From the NCBI GenBank assembly GCA_013285705.1, contig JABDHA010000032.1, positions 1 to 43,324 of the forward strand: DNA of 43,324 nt, written 5' to 3'. Shown piece after piece: positions 34,679-43,324 of the stretch. The translations under genes and the position numbers were made by a program. Numbering within the stretch: the first letter of the stretch is position 1; the number at the start of each line of letters is the position of its first letter. The notes under the pieces were generated by a model. The model worked only from the letters and a program-made list of their open reading frames with translations. It ran no database searches and had not been told where the DNA came from. The stretch comes from Acidobacteriota bacterium (GTDB lineage Bacteria; Acidobacteriota; Terriglobia; Terriglobales; Acidobacteriaceae).

Positions 34679-34766
34679 GTTGACAACGTTCGTCCCAAAA
34701 CCTCACTTTTCAGCCGGACGAGTGCAGCTAGTGTTGACAGTAATGTTGACAATTTTTATGTTGACA
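34679..34766. promoter_or_regulatory. candidate operator cluster e-f and promoter of the TonB receptor
   Basis: GTTGACA occurs at 34679-34685, 34733-34739, 34745-34751 and 34760-34766. The last three are tandem direct repeats 12 and 15 bp apart. TTGACA at 34734-34739 with TATGTT at 34757-34762 (spacing 17) is a plausible promoter that lies inside the repeats. The receptor starts at 34928 after a long leader. The density of the word here is the highest in the window. Confidence 0.6.
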
Positions 34767-34927
34767 CCCGCTTGAGGAGTGATTTAACCTCCTGCGGCGT
34801 TGGGATAGAGGGCCGTATTCGGCCCGCTTCTCTCTAATGCGGCCTTCTAAGATTCGGAAGAGTCACAAATCAGGATCCACCCTGTAATGGGCAGTTGAGA
34901 AGAAGGTAAATTTCAAAGGAGACCACA

Positions 34928-37900
34928 ATGAAGGCTGCCATATATCATCTCCAGACAATAATTGGGCTTTTGCTGCTGCTGATGTGCGCGGGCTTGTCGC
35001 ACGCGCAGACAGAGGTCACCGGTGCCATAGCGGGAACTGTGAAAGACTCCTCCGGCGCTATGCTTACGGACGCATCAGTCGCGGCAACAAACATCGCTAC
35101 TCAGGTGACCGACCAAGCCACCACCAACACGGTAGGCCTGTATCGATTTCCCAGCCTCCTGCCAGGAACGTATTCGATCACTGTCACGAAGGACGGCTTC
35201 GAGAAATACATCATAGAGGATCTCAGGGTTGAGGCCGGGACAGTCGTCCCCCTTGACATTAAGCTGACGATCGGTGCGGCAACCTCCACCGTGACGGTCA
35301 CCGGGCAGGCACCTCTTCTTCAGACGGACTCCGTTGATGTGAGCGAGACGATTGACACAAAGCAAATCGCTTATCTTCCCACCTTCGGCAATAACATTAC
35401 CCGATTTGGCCTGTTGGCCCCCGGCGTGTCTATGGCCTCCGGCCAACTTGACCTTCATCCGGAAAACGCCGGCGAAGACTTCAACGTGAATATCAACGGA
35501 GGTCAGACCAATAACAACGCCCACATCCTGGATGGAGTCAATAACACAGAGGCTATTCAAGGTTTGACCCTGCTTGTACCGACGAATGCTTCGGTTCAGG
35601 AAGTAAAGATTACAACCAGTAACTACGACGCTGAGTACGGAAGCGTGAGCGGTGGAGTCTTCCAGATCACGACCAAATCGGGCACAAATAAATTTCATGG
35701 GTCAGCCTTCGAGTATTACCGCACGGCCGGGTTCTTCGCCGCCGATCACTTCAGCCAGCCAAATGGCGCGCCTGGTAACGTCTGGAACCAGTTTGGCGGT
35801 AGTGTCGGCGGTCCAATCCTGAAGGACAAGCTGTTCTTCTTCAGCGACTACCAGGGAATGCGGAACAATCTTTCAACTTCCAGTCTCTACACATCTCCGA
35901 TCGCCCCATTTCGCACCGGAGATTTCAGTTCGGTTGCGGCCACCAATCCGATCTATGACCCGGCTACTGGCAATCCTGATGGAACCGGACGAACGCAGTT
36001 TCCAAACAACATCATTCCGGCAGATCGCATCAGCCCCGCTGCTCTAAACCTCCTTGCGCTGCTGCCTTCACCTACGAACCCGAACCTGGTCGACAACAAC
36101 TATACGATCTCCCGCCCCGGGATATTCGATCAGAATCAGGTCGACGCGCGTATAGATTATTTCGTTACTCAGAAGACTGTGGTCTTTGGAAAATTCAGCT
36201 ACTTCCACGCGCACTTCCTGACCCAGAACGTATTCGGGACTGACGGCGGCGGCCCTCCGCTGGGCGGCATCCCAAACTCGGGAGATTCGAACGACGACGA
36301 TTACAGCACAATGGTTAACTTCCAGCACACCTTTTCTCCGTCACTGCAGCAGGACTTTCGTTTTGCCTTTTCTCGAATCAAAATTTCGGAACTGCAGCTC
36401 GATGCGAGTCAGGACGCGGCGACGAAAGCCGGAATTCCCAACATCAACCTTGGCACGGTTTATACAAGCGGATTACCGACCCTTACCGTTGATGGCCCCA
36501 CAGGAGCCTTCACCATGGGTGACATAGGACTCCCATTTTTTGAAACCGAAACAAACCTGGAGTTTTACGACACCTGGACCAAAACACTGGGTCGTCAGCT
36601 CTTCAAATTCGGAGGGGAATACAAGAAGTTTTATGGGATCCGGACGGACGTCAGCGGTCGTGGCTCTTTCGACTTTTCACAAAACCTCACGGGCAACCCT
36701 GCCTCCGCAAACTCCGGCCTGGGCATGGCAAGCTTTCTATTAGGTCTTAGCGACAGCTTCGGCAGGGACATCACACTGGTACAGCCCCAGGAGAAGATGT
36801 GGGGTCTAAATTTTTTCGGTGAAGATACCTGGAAAGTCACGCCGAGGTTCAACATCATGGTGGGCTTGCGGTGGGACTATGTCACTCCGATTTACACTCC
36901 CGATGGCGAGAGTGTTGGGAACCTGGATTTGAACACCGGTAACGTGCTATTGACCGGCCTGGCGGGTAAGTATGCTGGTGTTAACTCTCTCAAGACAGAG
37001 TTCTCGCCGCGTGTTGGCGCCTCCTATCGGTTATTTGAAAGCACTGTGCTTCGCGGCGGATATGGTCGCAGCTACTTCATTAATCCTGATGGAGCTGGTT
37101 TTGGTACACAAGGTTGCTGCTGGCCGATTAAACAAAGCCAGTCGTTTAGCCCAGCAACCCCCTATGCAGCGCTACCTTTCACTCTGGACCAGGGCCCGGG
37201 CCTGCCCGCATCTCTTCCTGCTTTTCCTGCCAATGGCATGATCCCCCTGCCGAACGGGTTTTCGCAATACTTCCCAGGCAAGGGAGACTACCCGCATAGC
37301 TACAATGACGGATGGAATGTGACGTTGGAACAGATCTTTCCACACGACGTCTCGTTCACAGTCGCTTATCTTGGAAATATCGGCCGTCACCTCTGGGACA
37401 ACGTTGACGTAAATGCGCCCATTCCCGGACCGGGGGATTTCAATCCGCGTCGCCCCTATTTTGGTCCGTTCGGATGGACCACTGGTGAAACCCAGCGAAG
37501 CAATCAGCTTGCCGGCTATCCAGAACTCAGAAGCAACTACAACTCGTTGCAGGCCTCCGTGCAAAAGCGCTTTGGCGCCGATGTTACCTTGTTGAGCAAC
37601 TTCGCCTGGGCCAAAGCGCTGGACGAAGGAACATTCGGTCCCCAAAACCAATTTAACTTTGCCAGTAACTATGGAAACGGCGATCAGGTACGGCCATTTT
37701 CCTGGGTAACTGCAGCGGTATGGAATCTTCCCTTCGGCCAGGGCAAGGCTCTTGCGGGTGACGTGAGCCGCCCAGTCAATGCCATTATCGGGGGCTGGAC
37801 ACTCAGCGGCATCTACAACTTCGAAGGAGGCAATTTCTTCACGCCAACACTTGCTAACAACGCCTCACTCAACTCCACTATTGGTTTGAGACCTAACCGT

Positions 37901-38227
37901 ATTGGAAGCACATCGGTTCCCAATAGGAATGCAGCCCGGTGGTTCAATACATCGGTCTTTACTGTGCCTGCCCCGTACATCTATGGCGACTCAGGCCGCA
38001 ATATCGTATTGGGACCAGGCTTCTCCTCCGCGGATTTGTCCTTGCAAAAGAGCTTCAAGGTCACCGAGGGAATTCATCTGGACCTCAAGTGGGATGCATT
38101 CAATGCCTTCAACCATGAGAACCTTACAAATCCCAACGCCGCAGTCGATACCAGTACGGCGGGACAGATCACAGGAATTGTCGACTTCAGACGCCGCATG
38201 CAAATCGGAGCTCAGCTAACGTTTTAA
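34928..38227 (+). CDS. TonB-dependent receptor, Oar-like with carboxypeptidase-regulatory domain
   Basis: This large outer-membrane protein has 1,099 residues. The signal peptide is residues 1-26 (IIGLLLLLMCAGLSHAQ). A CarboxypepD_reg/CnaB-like domain (ITGTVKDSSGA-type, residues about 30-120) is followed by the plug (QAPLLQTDSVDVSETIDTKQI, NVNINGGQTNNNAHILDGVNN). A long beta-barrel ends in aromatic-terminated RRRMQIGAQLTF, the outer-membrane insertion signal. AAAGGAG sits nine bases before the ATG. Oar-like receptors are a hallmark of Acidobacteriota and usually import glycans or bind extracellular matter. Its position beside GntR, the operator cluster and secreted glycosidases suggests uptake of the glycan degraded here. 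No SusD-like partner is present. A strong terminator follows. Confidence 0.93.
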   Translation: MKAAIYHLQTIIGLLLLLMCAGLSHAQTEVTGAIAGTVKDSSGAMLTDASVAATNIATQVTDQATTNTVGLYRFPSLLPGTYSITVTKDGFEKYIIEDLRVEAGTVVPLDIKLTIGAATSTVTVTGQAPLLQTDSVDVSETIDTKQIAYLPTFGNNITRFGLLAPGVSMASGQLDLHPENAGEDFNVNINGGQTNNNAHILDGVNNTEAIQGLTLLVPTNASVQEVKITTSNYDAEYGSVSGGVFQITTKSGTNKFHGSAFEYYRTAGFFAADHFSQPNGAPGNVWNQFGGSVGGPILKDKLFFFSDYQGMRNNLSTSSLYTSPIAPFRTGDFSSVAATNPIYDPATGNPDGTGRTQFPNNIIPADRISPAALNLLALLPSPTNPNLVDNNYTISRPGIFDQNQVDARIDYFVTQKTVVFGKFSYFHAHFLTQNVFGTDGGGPPLGGIPNSGDSNDDDYSTMVNFQHTFSPSLQQDFRFAFSRIKISELQLDASQDAATKAGIPNINLGTVYTSGLPTLTVDGPTGAFTMGDIGLPFFETETNLEFYDTWTKTLGRQLFKFGGEYKKFYGIRTDVSGRGSFDFSQNLTGNPASANSGLGMASFLLGLSDSFGRDITLVQPQEKMWGLNFFGEDTWKVTPRFNIMVGLRWDYVTPIYTPDGESVGNLDLNTGNVLLTGLAGKYAGVNSLKTEFSPRVGASYRLFESTVLRGGYGRSYFINPDGAGFGTQGCCWPIKQSQSFSPATPYAALPFTLDQGPGLPASLPAFPANGMIPLPNGFSQYFPGKGDYPHSYNDGWNVTLEQIFPHDVSFTVAYLGNIGRHLWDNVDVNAPIPGPGDFNPRRPYFGPFGWTTGETQRSNQLAGYPELRSNYNSLQASVQKRFGADVTLLSNFAWAKALDEGTFGPQNQFNFASNYGNGDQVRPFSWVTAAVWNLPFGQGKALAGDVSRPVNAIIGGWTLSGIYNFEGGNFFTPTLANNASLNSTIGLRPNRIGSTSVPNRNAARWFNTSVFTVPAPYIYGDSGRNIVLGPGFSSADLSLQKSFKVTEGIHLDLKWDAFNAFNHENLTNPNAAVDTSTAGQITGIVDFRRRMQIGAQLTF

Positions 38228-38238
38228 GATCCCTCTCC

Positions 38239-38288
38239 CTACCCGGGCCTGGCTCACTCATAGACAGGCTTGGGTAGTCTTTTCTTTT
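38239..38288 (+). terminator. rho-independent terminator after the TonB receptor
   Basis: CTACCCGGGCCTG (38239-38251) pairs over all 13 positions, including two G-U pairs, with CAGGCTTGGGTAG (38265-38277). The loop is 13 bases and a T-rich tract (TCTTTTCTTTT) follows. It separates the receptor from the GH36-like gene, which therefore needs read-through or its own promoter. Confidence 0.85.
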
Positions 38289-38304
38289 GAGGTCGGCCTT
38301 CAGC

Positions 38305-40536
38305 ATGTTCATACAACGTCATGGCATCCTTGTCCTCGTGATATCGAGGCTAACCAACATCTTGCGGATACGAGTCAAGAGGCCCTTGCCGCTTGAAATT
38401 GTCTTCCTTCTTCTAGGAATCAATTTCTCCGGCGCACAGGTATCCATCACAAAATCTTCTGCCGGCTGGAAGGCGACCAACGGAAATATCCATATAGACA
38501 TAGGTCGATCATCGGGCACTGTACAGTTACGGTCGTTGAGGCGGGAAGGCGGTGAGGAGTGGGCCGTTTCAGGCTCGCGGCTCGTGTCGTTCCCCGATAA
38601 AACCAGCAAAGACTATCAATTCCTGGATGACGCCATTTCTGACGCACCGAAGGACGGGCGGCAGTTGACGCTGCGATTTAAGTCCGGCTCAGGCGGCATT
38701 TTCTCCCTGATGCTGACGCTATACCCAACCAATGCTGTCATTGAGACGAAGGCGAAACTTGAAAACCAAGGCCAGAAGCCCCTTCTTCTCGATTCGCACA
38801 TCGACCCGTTGTCGCTCACTCTGAAAGATTCGCCGGCCGACTTGAGAGCCTATTCCTCTGTTCAGGGCCATTTTGGATTTCAGGCGGCCGGAAATCTGTC
38901 GAGCGCCCGGGAATTTCGCGATTGGGTGGTTCTTGAAAATAGCCTATCCGGGGAGGCGGCTCTCATCGGGGGCGAGCCTGGCCTCGGTGTCCTCGGATGG
39001 AAGGCGACGACTCAACCTTCCGGTGGTGGCATGATGGTGCGCGCAGGAACCGTCCTTCTGAAAGACAAAGCTGGCGCGCCTCCTCCTGAGTTTGAGCTTG
39101 CGCCAGGTGAGTCGGTTGAAACACCTCTCACTTTTCTCGCGCTTGCCAAGGGGGACACCGACGTCGTCGGAAACGAAGCCTTTCGCTACTTGAAGAAATA
39201 CATCTTTCTTACACCATTGCCAGATGCGCCTTTTGCGACCTATTGCATATGGCTCACGCAAAAAAATAGTGAAGTACTCCTCCTTCGAGAACTCGATTTG
39301 GCACAGCGCGTTGGCTTCGACGTCTTCTACCACGATGCCACCTGGAACGAAGGCGCATCGGTCGTTCCCGGAATGAATGATTGGACCGAGGGACTCGGCA
39401 ATTACAACGAGAACAAGGAGAAATTTCCGCAGGGGCTCAGAAATCTTTCCGATCAGGTACACGCCCACGGAATGAAGTTTGGGCTTTGGGTTGATCCGGG
39501 AAATGTAGATGCGGCTCTAGTGGAGTCAGGTCAGATTCCCAAGGATTGGCTTGCAGAAATCGATGGCAAGCCCCTGGGGGAAAAACACCCGTCACTTACG
39601 CCAACCAGACAGCTCTGCCTCGGCAATCCCAAGGTCGTCACCTGGATCAAGAAGCAGTTAGCAGACCTGATCGAGAAGTATAATCTCGATTGGATTAAGT
39701 GGGACCCTTCTGCCACCGTGAGCTACGAATGCAATCGCACCGATCATGGCCATGGGAAAACGGATGGGGCGTATGCAGCCTATCGCGGACGGCAGGAGAT
39801 TATGCGGTATCTCATGGAGCGCTTCCCAAAACTCTCCGGATTCGAATGCGATCCGTCTCTGCTTTACGCACGAGTCAATCCGGGCCCTCAAGGCCTTCTG
39901 CCAGGCGGATACACGAACGAGTTCATCACGGGCCCCATGGTTAGCCCAAATGTCTGGGGGTCACTTGCAGCTGCCGGGGTCGGCGACGCGAAAGGGGACA
40001 GCTTAACGGCTCGCTGGTACAGCGCTTCATCCCTCGACTACTACCTGCGCAAACATTTCACCCATGGAATCTCGTTCGGTAATATCAACGGCATGTCGGC
40101 ACAGTTTCTCTCCGCTGCCCCGGCTGGTTACATTGAGGCTTTCCAGCGGAATCTGCTCTTTTTCAAGGAATACCGCCATCTTCTTTTTGAAGATGTCTAC
40201 CATCTGAAGCCTCAGGCCGCAGGCTGGAGTTCGCTTCAATACGTGAAGGATGATTCCACGGAGTCTGTCGTGTTTATCTTCCGCGACAAGTCGGAATCCG
40301 CCGATACAACGATCGCCTTGCGAGGGTTAGACAGTAAGGCCAAATACCGCGTTACAAGTCTTAATGATCGTCCAGGCCGAGACCGGATCCTTACAGGAGA
40401 GGCACTAACCAATGGCATCTCCGAGCACCTGCCCAACGAATGGCTGGCCAAGGGCGACAGCAGCCTGATGAATAGCGAATTTGCAGACCAGCTCAATTAC
40501 GGCTCAGACATCCTGCTCCTGAAGCGCCTTGACTAA
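38305..40536 (+). CDS. GH36-like secreted alpha-galactosidase
   Basis: This is a GH36/melibiase-like glycoside hydrolase of about 743 residues. An N-terminal hydrophobic stretch (LEIVFLLLGINFSGAQ) acts as export signal but sits unusually deep if translation starts at ATG 38305. A TTG at 38287 overlaps the terminator T-tract and is unlikely; an internal TTG just before RIRVKRPLPLEIV would give a normal signal length. A beta-supersandwich domain precedes the barrel. Barrel marks are FYHDATWNEGA, HGMKFGLWVDPGNVD and the nucleophile Asp in LDWIKWDPSA (codon 39703-39705). The region GFECDPSLLYARVNPG sits where the acid/base loop lies. Asn/Cys motifs of eukaryotic melibiases are absent. It likely removes alpha-galactosyl-type ends. 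Remnants of two amino-acid genes follow. Confidence 0.85.
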   Translation: MFIQRHGILVLVISRLTNILRIRVKRPLPLEIVFLLLGINFSGAQVSITKSSAGWKATNGNIHIDIGRSSGTVQLRSLRREGGEEWAVSGSRLVSFPDKTSKDYQFLDDAISDAPKDGRQLTLRFKSGSGGIFSLMLTLYPTNAVIETKAKLENQGQKPLLLDSHIDPLSLTLKDSPADLRAYSSVQGHFGFQAAGNLSSAREFRDWVVLENSLSGEAALIGGEPGLGVLGWKATTQPSGGGMMVRAGTVLLKDKAGAPPPEFELAPGESVETPLTFLALAKGDTDVVGNEAFRYLKKYIFLTPLPDAPFATYCIWLTQKNSEVLLLRELDLAQRVGFDVFYHDATWNEGASVVPGMNDWTEGLGNYNENKEKFPQGLRNLSDQVHAHGMKFGLWVDPGNVDAALVESGQIPKDWLAEIDGKPLGEKHPSLTPTRQLCLGNPKVVTWIKKQLADLIEKYNLDWIKWDPSATVSYECNRTDHGHGKTDGAYAAYRGRQEIMRYLMERFPKLSGFECDPSLLYARVNPGPQGLLPGGYTNEFITGPMVSPNVWGSLAAAGVGDAKGDSLTARWYSASSLDYYLRKHFTHGISFGNINGMSAQFLSAAPAGYIEAFQRNLLFFKEYRHLLFEDVYHLKPQAAGWSSLQYVKDDSTESVVFIFRDKSESADTTIALRGLDSKAKYRVTSLNDRPGRDRILTGEALTNGISEHLPNEWLAKGDSSLMNSEFADQLNYGSDILLLKRLD

Positions 40537-40553
40537 GGAGTGCCGGTTATCGC

Positions 40554-40721
40554 ATGCCGGGCCATCCCCTCACAACGGCAGTCTTCGCTGCGATATGTTG
40601 GTGGTTGGTGGGTAATACGATCTATCGCTATCCACAGAACAGCCTCATAGGATTTGGCTTTCTGTTGGCAGGCACACCCGCATATTGGTTCTGGAGCCGT
40701 AAGGTTCAACGTGATCGGTGA
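40554..40721 (+). pseudogene. APC-family amino acid permease, C-terminal remnant
   Basis: Fifty-five codons read MPGHPLTTAVFAAICWWLVGN, then TIYRYPQNSLIGFGFLLAGTPAYWFWSRK. This is the last two helices of APC/LAT-type amino acid permeases, which typically end (R)TPGYP...NTLxxxPxxSLIGLGLLLLGVPVYxFW. The preceding ~400 residues are missing; the fragment abuts the GH36 stop. AAGGAG at 40535-40540 could even allow translation of the stub, but a transport function is excluded. Confidence 0.75.
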
Positions 40722-40763
40722 CTACATATAACTGGTCTCTACAGGGATGAGGAAAAGGAAGAC

Positions 40764-41387
40764 ATGAATGGTTCGTCGGCAAATGTAGCCTCTCGTTACA
40801 TGGAGTGGGCGAAATAGCTGCCAAGGTTGGCGTGCGTGTATTGGTGGACGAGGTCTACCTCGAGACCTTGTTCGACCAGCCATGGCAGTCTGCATTTCAC
40901 CTTGGACCGAACTTCATCATTACCGGCAGTCTGACGAAAGCATACGGGCTGAGCGTTATCCGTTGTGGATGGATACTGGCGCAGCCGGATCTGGTGCAAC
41001 GAATGTGGCAGATTGTCGATTTTACTTATGGAAGTCCGGTGCATCCGGCAGCGCGACTTGGGGTGATTGCACTCGACAACCTCGATCGCATTCGCAATCG
41101 CGCCGCTCGCTCCTGGAGACGAATCGTTCATTGGTCAATGCGTTCCTTGCCGACCATTCGGAACTTGATTGTGAGCCTAGCCGGTTCGGTACAACTGTGT
41201 TCCCGAGACTAAGAACGGGTGATGCAGCTACTTTTGCCAAATTGCTTCGCGATGAGTTCGAAACGAGCGTGGTGCGTGGCGAATTCTTCGAGCAGCCCAG
41301 CATCTTCGCATTGGATTTTGCGGAGCGACCGAGACCGTGCGTGGTGGACTGAAGAGGCTGAGCGCCGCCCTCGAATCGTTTCGTTAG
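40764..41387 (+). pseudogene. class I/II PLP aminotransferase, deleted and frameshifted
   Basis: The N-terminus (MNGSSANVASRYMEWAK, after an AGGA ribosome site) is intact for 17 codons, then hits a TAG. In another frame the central part resumes at GEIAAKVGVRVLVDEVYLE. It contains the PLP-lysine motif GSLTKAYGLSVIRCGW and continues to DNLDRIRNRAARS. Near 41110 the frame shifts to SLLETNRSLVNAFL…FGTTVFPRL…ETSVVRGEFFEQPSIF. It shifts a third time to GATETVRGGLKRLSAALESFR, with a proper TAG at 41385-41387. About 150 residues are missing between the first two parts. All three frames are needed for the family sequence, so this is a clear pseudogene. Confidence 0.88.
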
Positions 41388-41411
41388 AGTCACGATGATA
41401 CCGCTCGTCGC

Positions 41412-43324
41412 TTAATTGCCGTCAGAGTCTTGAATGACCACTGACGGATTCCATACAATGGGATCAGCACGATTTTGACCATTGTGCTTCACAATGAATC
41501 GCAGCTTGTCGCCTTGCGATACATGTAGACCATTAAGGTTGTAAGTAGTTGGGATATCGTAGCTGGGGCGAACTTCCGCCCACCCGTCTGCTGGCCAAAC
41601 CTGTTTGGAATTGAGCAGGATTTGTACGAAACAAGAGATCTGATTTTCTGCGCTTGGATCTTTGCGGATTGTTCCCGAAGTGCTTACCGAACCAGCCGCG
41701 GGAACCACGAAGGTCCGCGATAAATCGTACTGGGCCGACGGTTCCATCCAGATGCGTCCTATCCGACCAAGACCCGAGCCCGTCCAGCGTCCCTCGTAAC
41801 CCCCATTGTCCCAGGTCAAGTCGCGATAAGAGCCGTCACCCAATCTCTCTTCGTAGATCCATTGTTTGGCCGATTGTGCCGGAGAGAAATCTCCGAGCGC
41901 CTCGTATACGCGTAGTTGGCTTCCCATCTTCTGCGCAGCTACAGCCGGACTGCGATTTCCATCTCCATCCACTGTGCGGATTTCAAATCTAGCGTCGATG
42001 TCGTCGCGGGCAGTATCGGAGTGATCGAAGAAGTAAACCCCCTTTGCGACTCGCCCAATGAGTTTCCCGTTCTTCAAGACCTCATAGTAGGAAATCCAAT
42101 TGTCATCGCTGCCGGGCGACCACGACAGTTCAACGCCCTCGACACCCAGGTTTGCTCCCAATTGCTTGATTACATGAGATGGCGGTTGCGGAAGAACGTT
42201 GTCGGTTCCGGATCCTGGATAATGGGCAAGGTTCAGAAATATCAGATCCCCAGCTACGACTTTATTGAGCTTGATCCCCTCCGCCATCAATTCAGAACCT
42301 ATACGGCGGAAATGCAGGGCGGACTTATCAGCCCTCACATCGTACGTCTCAGTTGGCAAAAGCCCTCGAGGATAAATGACCACCGGCGCCATGGACGATT
42401 CCAATCGAACTGGCTGCGGCAGCCTGGCGTATTTGAAACCTAACTTATCTGTCAGCGCGCAGCCCATATCAAGGTTGGCGGTGGCAAGCACCGAGTTGTC
42501 TTCAGCCCGCACCAGTGACAGAGTGTAGGTCCCGAGGTTCGTTCCGGGATCGAATTGACCGATCTCGGTAACCGTCAGTGGCTTGTCAATTTGAAGCGAC
42601 GTTCCGAAGAAGCGAGCCTGAACTCGTTGCTCTGCTCCGCGCTTCACAACATTGGTTACAAGCGACTCGTCAGCAGCATCCACCCGATATTTTATGTTTA
42701 GCGGACCGAAACTCTGACCGGGCACTCCGTAGTACCGCGCCATGCCATCGACCGGGTCTTGATAAATTCCGGTTTCAAGATGAGCTGCTGAGGTAGTGGA
42801 CAATATGTTCATCTCACCCGGAGCGCCAAAGAACCGGTCGAGCGAATTCGAATCATGTTGAGCGGACCGGCTGATTAGAAAATAAGTTGGTCCACGCTTT
42901 TCGTGCTTCACAAGAATGACACCCTTCGTGCCATCACGGTTCATTCTTTGGAAGTACCAGATCGGATCATCGTGATCCACTTTTGGCCGAAAGACATGAC
43001 TCCAGCGCCCCGCGACCCCTTGCGCTACCAGGTAGTGATAGATTTCCCAGTCTTTGCGAATAGACTCCACATCCGGGCCGTCGCCAGGGTCCCGATACCA
43101 CGTGGGGTCCATTGCAAGATGCACCCGATCAACATCGGCATAGTAAGTCTGATCGTAATCGACCACGTTGTGAAACTTGTCTGGCGGAAGAATGAGCGAA
43201 GTGTAGTAGGCGCTGTAGGGTCCAACGCCGCCATCGGTGTATTCGCCCGACTCGGCAAGACGCCCAAGATCGTAACTGATCCAACGCCCTCCACCATCAC
43301 AGGCATCGACGCCGCTTTGGGGAT
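41412..43324 (-). CDS. large secreted glycan-active enzyme, C-terminal part (5' end outside window)
   Basis: The frame stays open to the right edge, so the true start lies beyond the window; an internal GTG near 43166 is not the start. The visible ~637 residues begin with CDGGGRWISYDLGRLAESG, then catalytic-domain-like sequence rich in Asp, Trp and Tyr (FRPKVDHDDPIWYFQRMNRDGTKGVILVKHE), resembling the end of a GH36/GH31-type barrel. A beta domain follows, then a fibronectin-III-like module (VEGVELSWSPGSDDNWISYYEVLKNGKLIG). The C-terminal jelly-roll (WIYEERLGDGSYRDLTWDNGG … WAEVRPSYD) is probably a carbohydrate-binding module. The active site is not clearly identified, and the family is uncertain. 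It is transcribed towards the aminotransferase remnant. Confidence 0.6.
   Translation of the reverse strand, partial: PQSGVDACDGGGRWISYDLGRLAESGEYTDGGVGPYSAYYTSLILPPDKFHNVVDYDQTYYADVDRVHLAMDPTWYRDPGDGPDVESIRKDWEIYHYLVAQGVAGRWSHVFRPKVDHDDPIWYFQRMNRDGTKGVILVKHEKRGPTYFLISRSAQHDSNSLDRFFGAPGEMNILSTTSAAHLETGIYQDPVDGMARYYGVPGQSFGPLNIKYRVDAADESLVTNVVKRGAEQRVQARFFGTSLQIDKPLTVTEIGQFDPGTNLGTYTLSLVRAEDNSVLATANLDMGCALTDKLGFKYARLPQPVRLESSMAPVVIYPRGLLPTETYDVRADKSALHFRRIGSELMAEGIKLNKVVAGDLIFLNLAHYPGSGTDNVLPQPPSHVIKQLGANLGVEGVELSWSPGSDDNWISYYEVLKNGKLIGRVAKGVYFFDHSDTARDDIDARFEIRTVDGDGNRSPAVAAQKMGSQLRVYEALGDFSPAQSAKQWIYEERLGDGSYRDLTWDNGGYEGRWTGSGLGRIGRIWMEPSAQYDLSRTFVVPAAGSVSTSGTIRKDPSAENQISCFVQILLNSKQVWPADGWAEVRPSYDIPTTYNLNGLHVSQGDKLRFIVKHNGQNRADPIVWNPSVVIQDSDGN

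Noticed and set aside
34461..34775. 104-codon plus-strand frame before the TonB receptor
   Set aside because: No start context or homology, and it runs through the GTTGACA repeats and a candidate promoter.

Overview
The window reads like a chromosome segment of an Acidobacteriota soil bacterium (Terriglobia: Edaphobacter/Granulicella/Terriglobus type). This is inferred from a 1,099-residue Oar-like TonB-dependent receptor with an N-terminal carboxypeptidase-like domain, from many secreted glycoside hydrolases, and from moderate base composition. No rRNA, tRNA, CRISPR array, transposase or integrase was recognised.

Left part (1-4580): a frameshifted PAS/sigma-54 activator runs off the left edge. 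Next is a DeoR-type regulator divergent from an MFS transporter, which overlaps a HAD phosphatase. A 17-bp direct repeat lies between the divergent genes. From 4581 to 8657 there is a co-directional set of small catabolic proteins: two carboxymuconolactone-decarboxylase-like (CMD) proteins, an MBL hydrolase, a cupin and an SMP-30-like beta-propeller. The MBL gene is a chimera. It carries a second copy of the leader and first 27 codons of the neighbouring CMD gene, and its body and 3' spacer look alphaproteobacterial.

9011-16995 is a tight operon: an FAD/Fe-S 2-hydroxyacid dehydrogenase, cytochrome bd (CIO-type) subunits I (frameshifted) and II, acetolactate decarboxylase and catabolic acetolactate synthase. 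Together they could send hydroxyacid electrons through quinol to oxygen and turn pyruvate into neutral acetoin.

17000-21740 is a decayed zone. It holds a lone receiver protein, small hypothetical genes, a Uma2 nuclease, an orphan VirB2-like pilin, and remnants of an aldehyde dehydrogenase and of dnaE2.

21740-43324 is a carbohydrate-utilisation locus. It contains a GH101-like enzyme, a RhaT-like transporter, a secreted beta-sandwich protein, a split transketolase, two enolase-superfamily dehydratases, an UlaG-like MBL lactonase, two SDR dehydrogenases, a GntR/FCD regulator, the TonB receptor, a GH36-like enzyme and the C-terminal part of another large secreted enzyme. The word TGTCAAC/GTTGACA recurs in four control regions of this locus, often overlapping -35-like hexamers, which suggests a local regulon under the GntR protein. 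Downstream of the GH36 gene, an APC permease and an aminotransferase survive only as deleted and frameshifted remnants.
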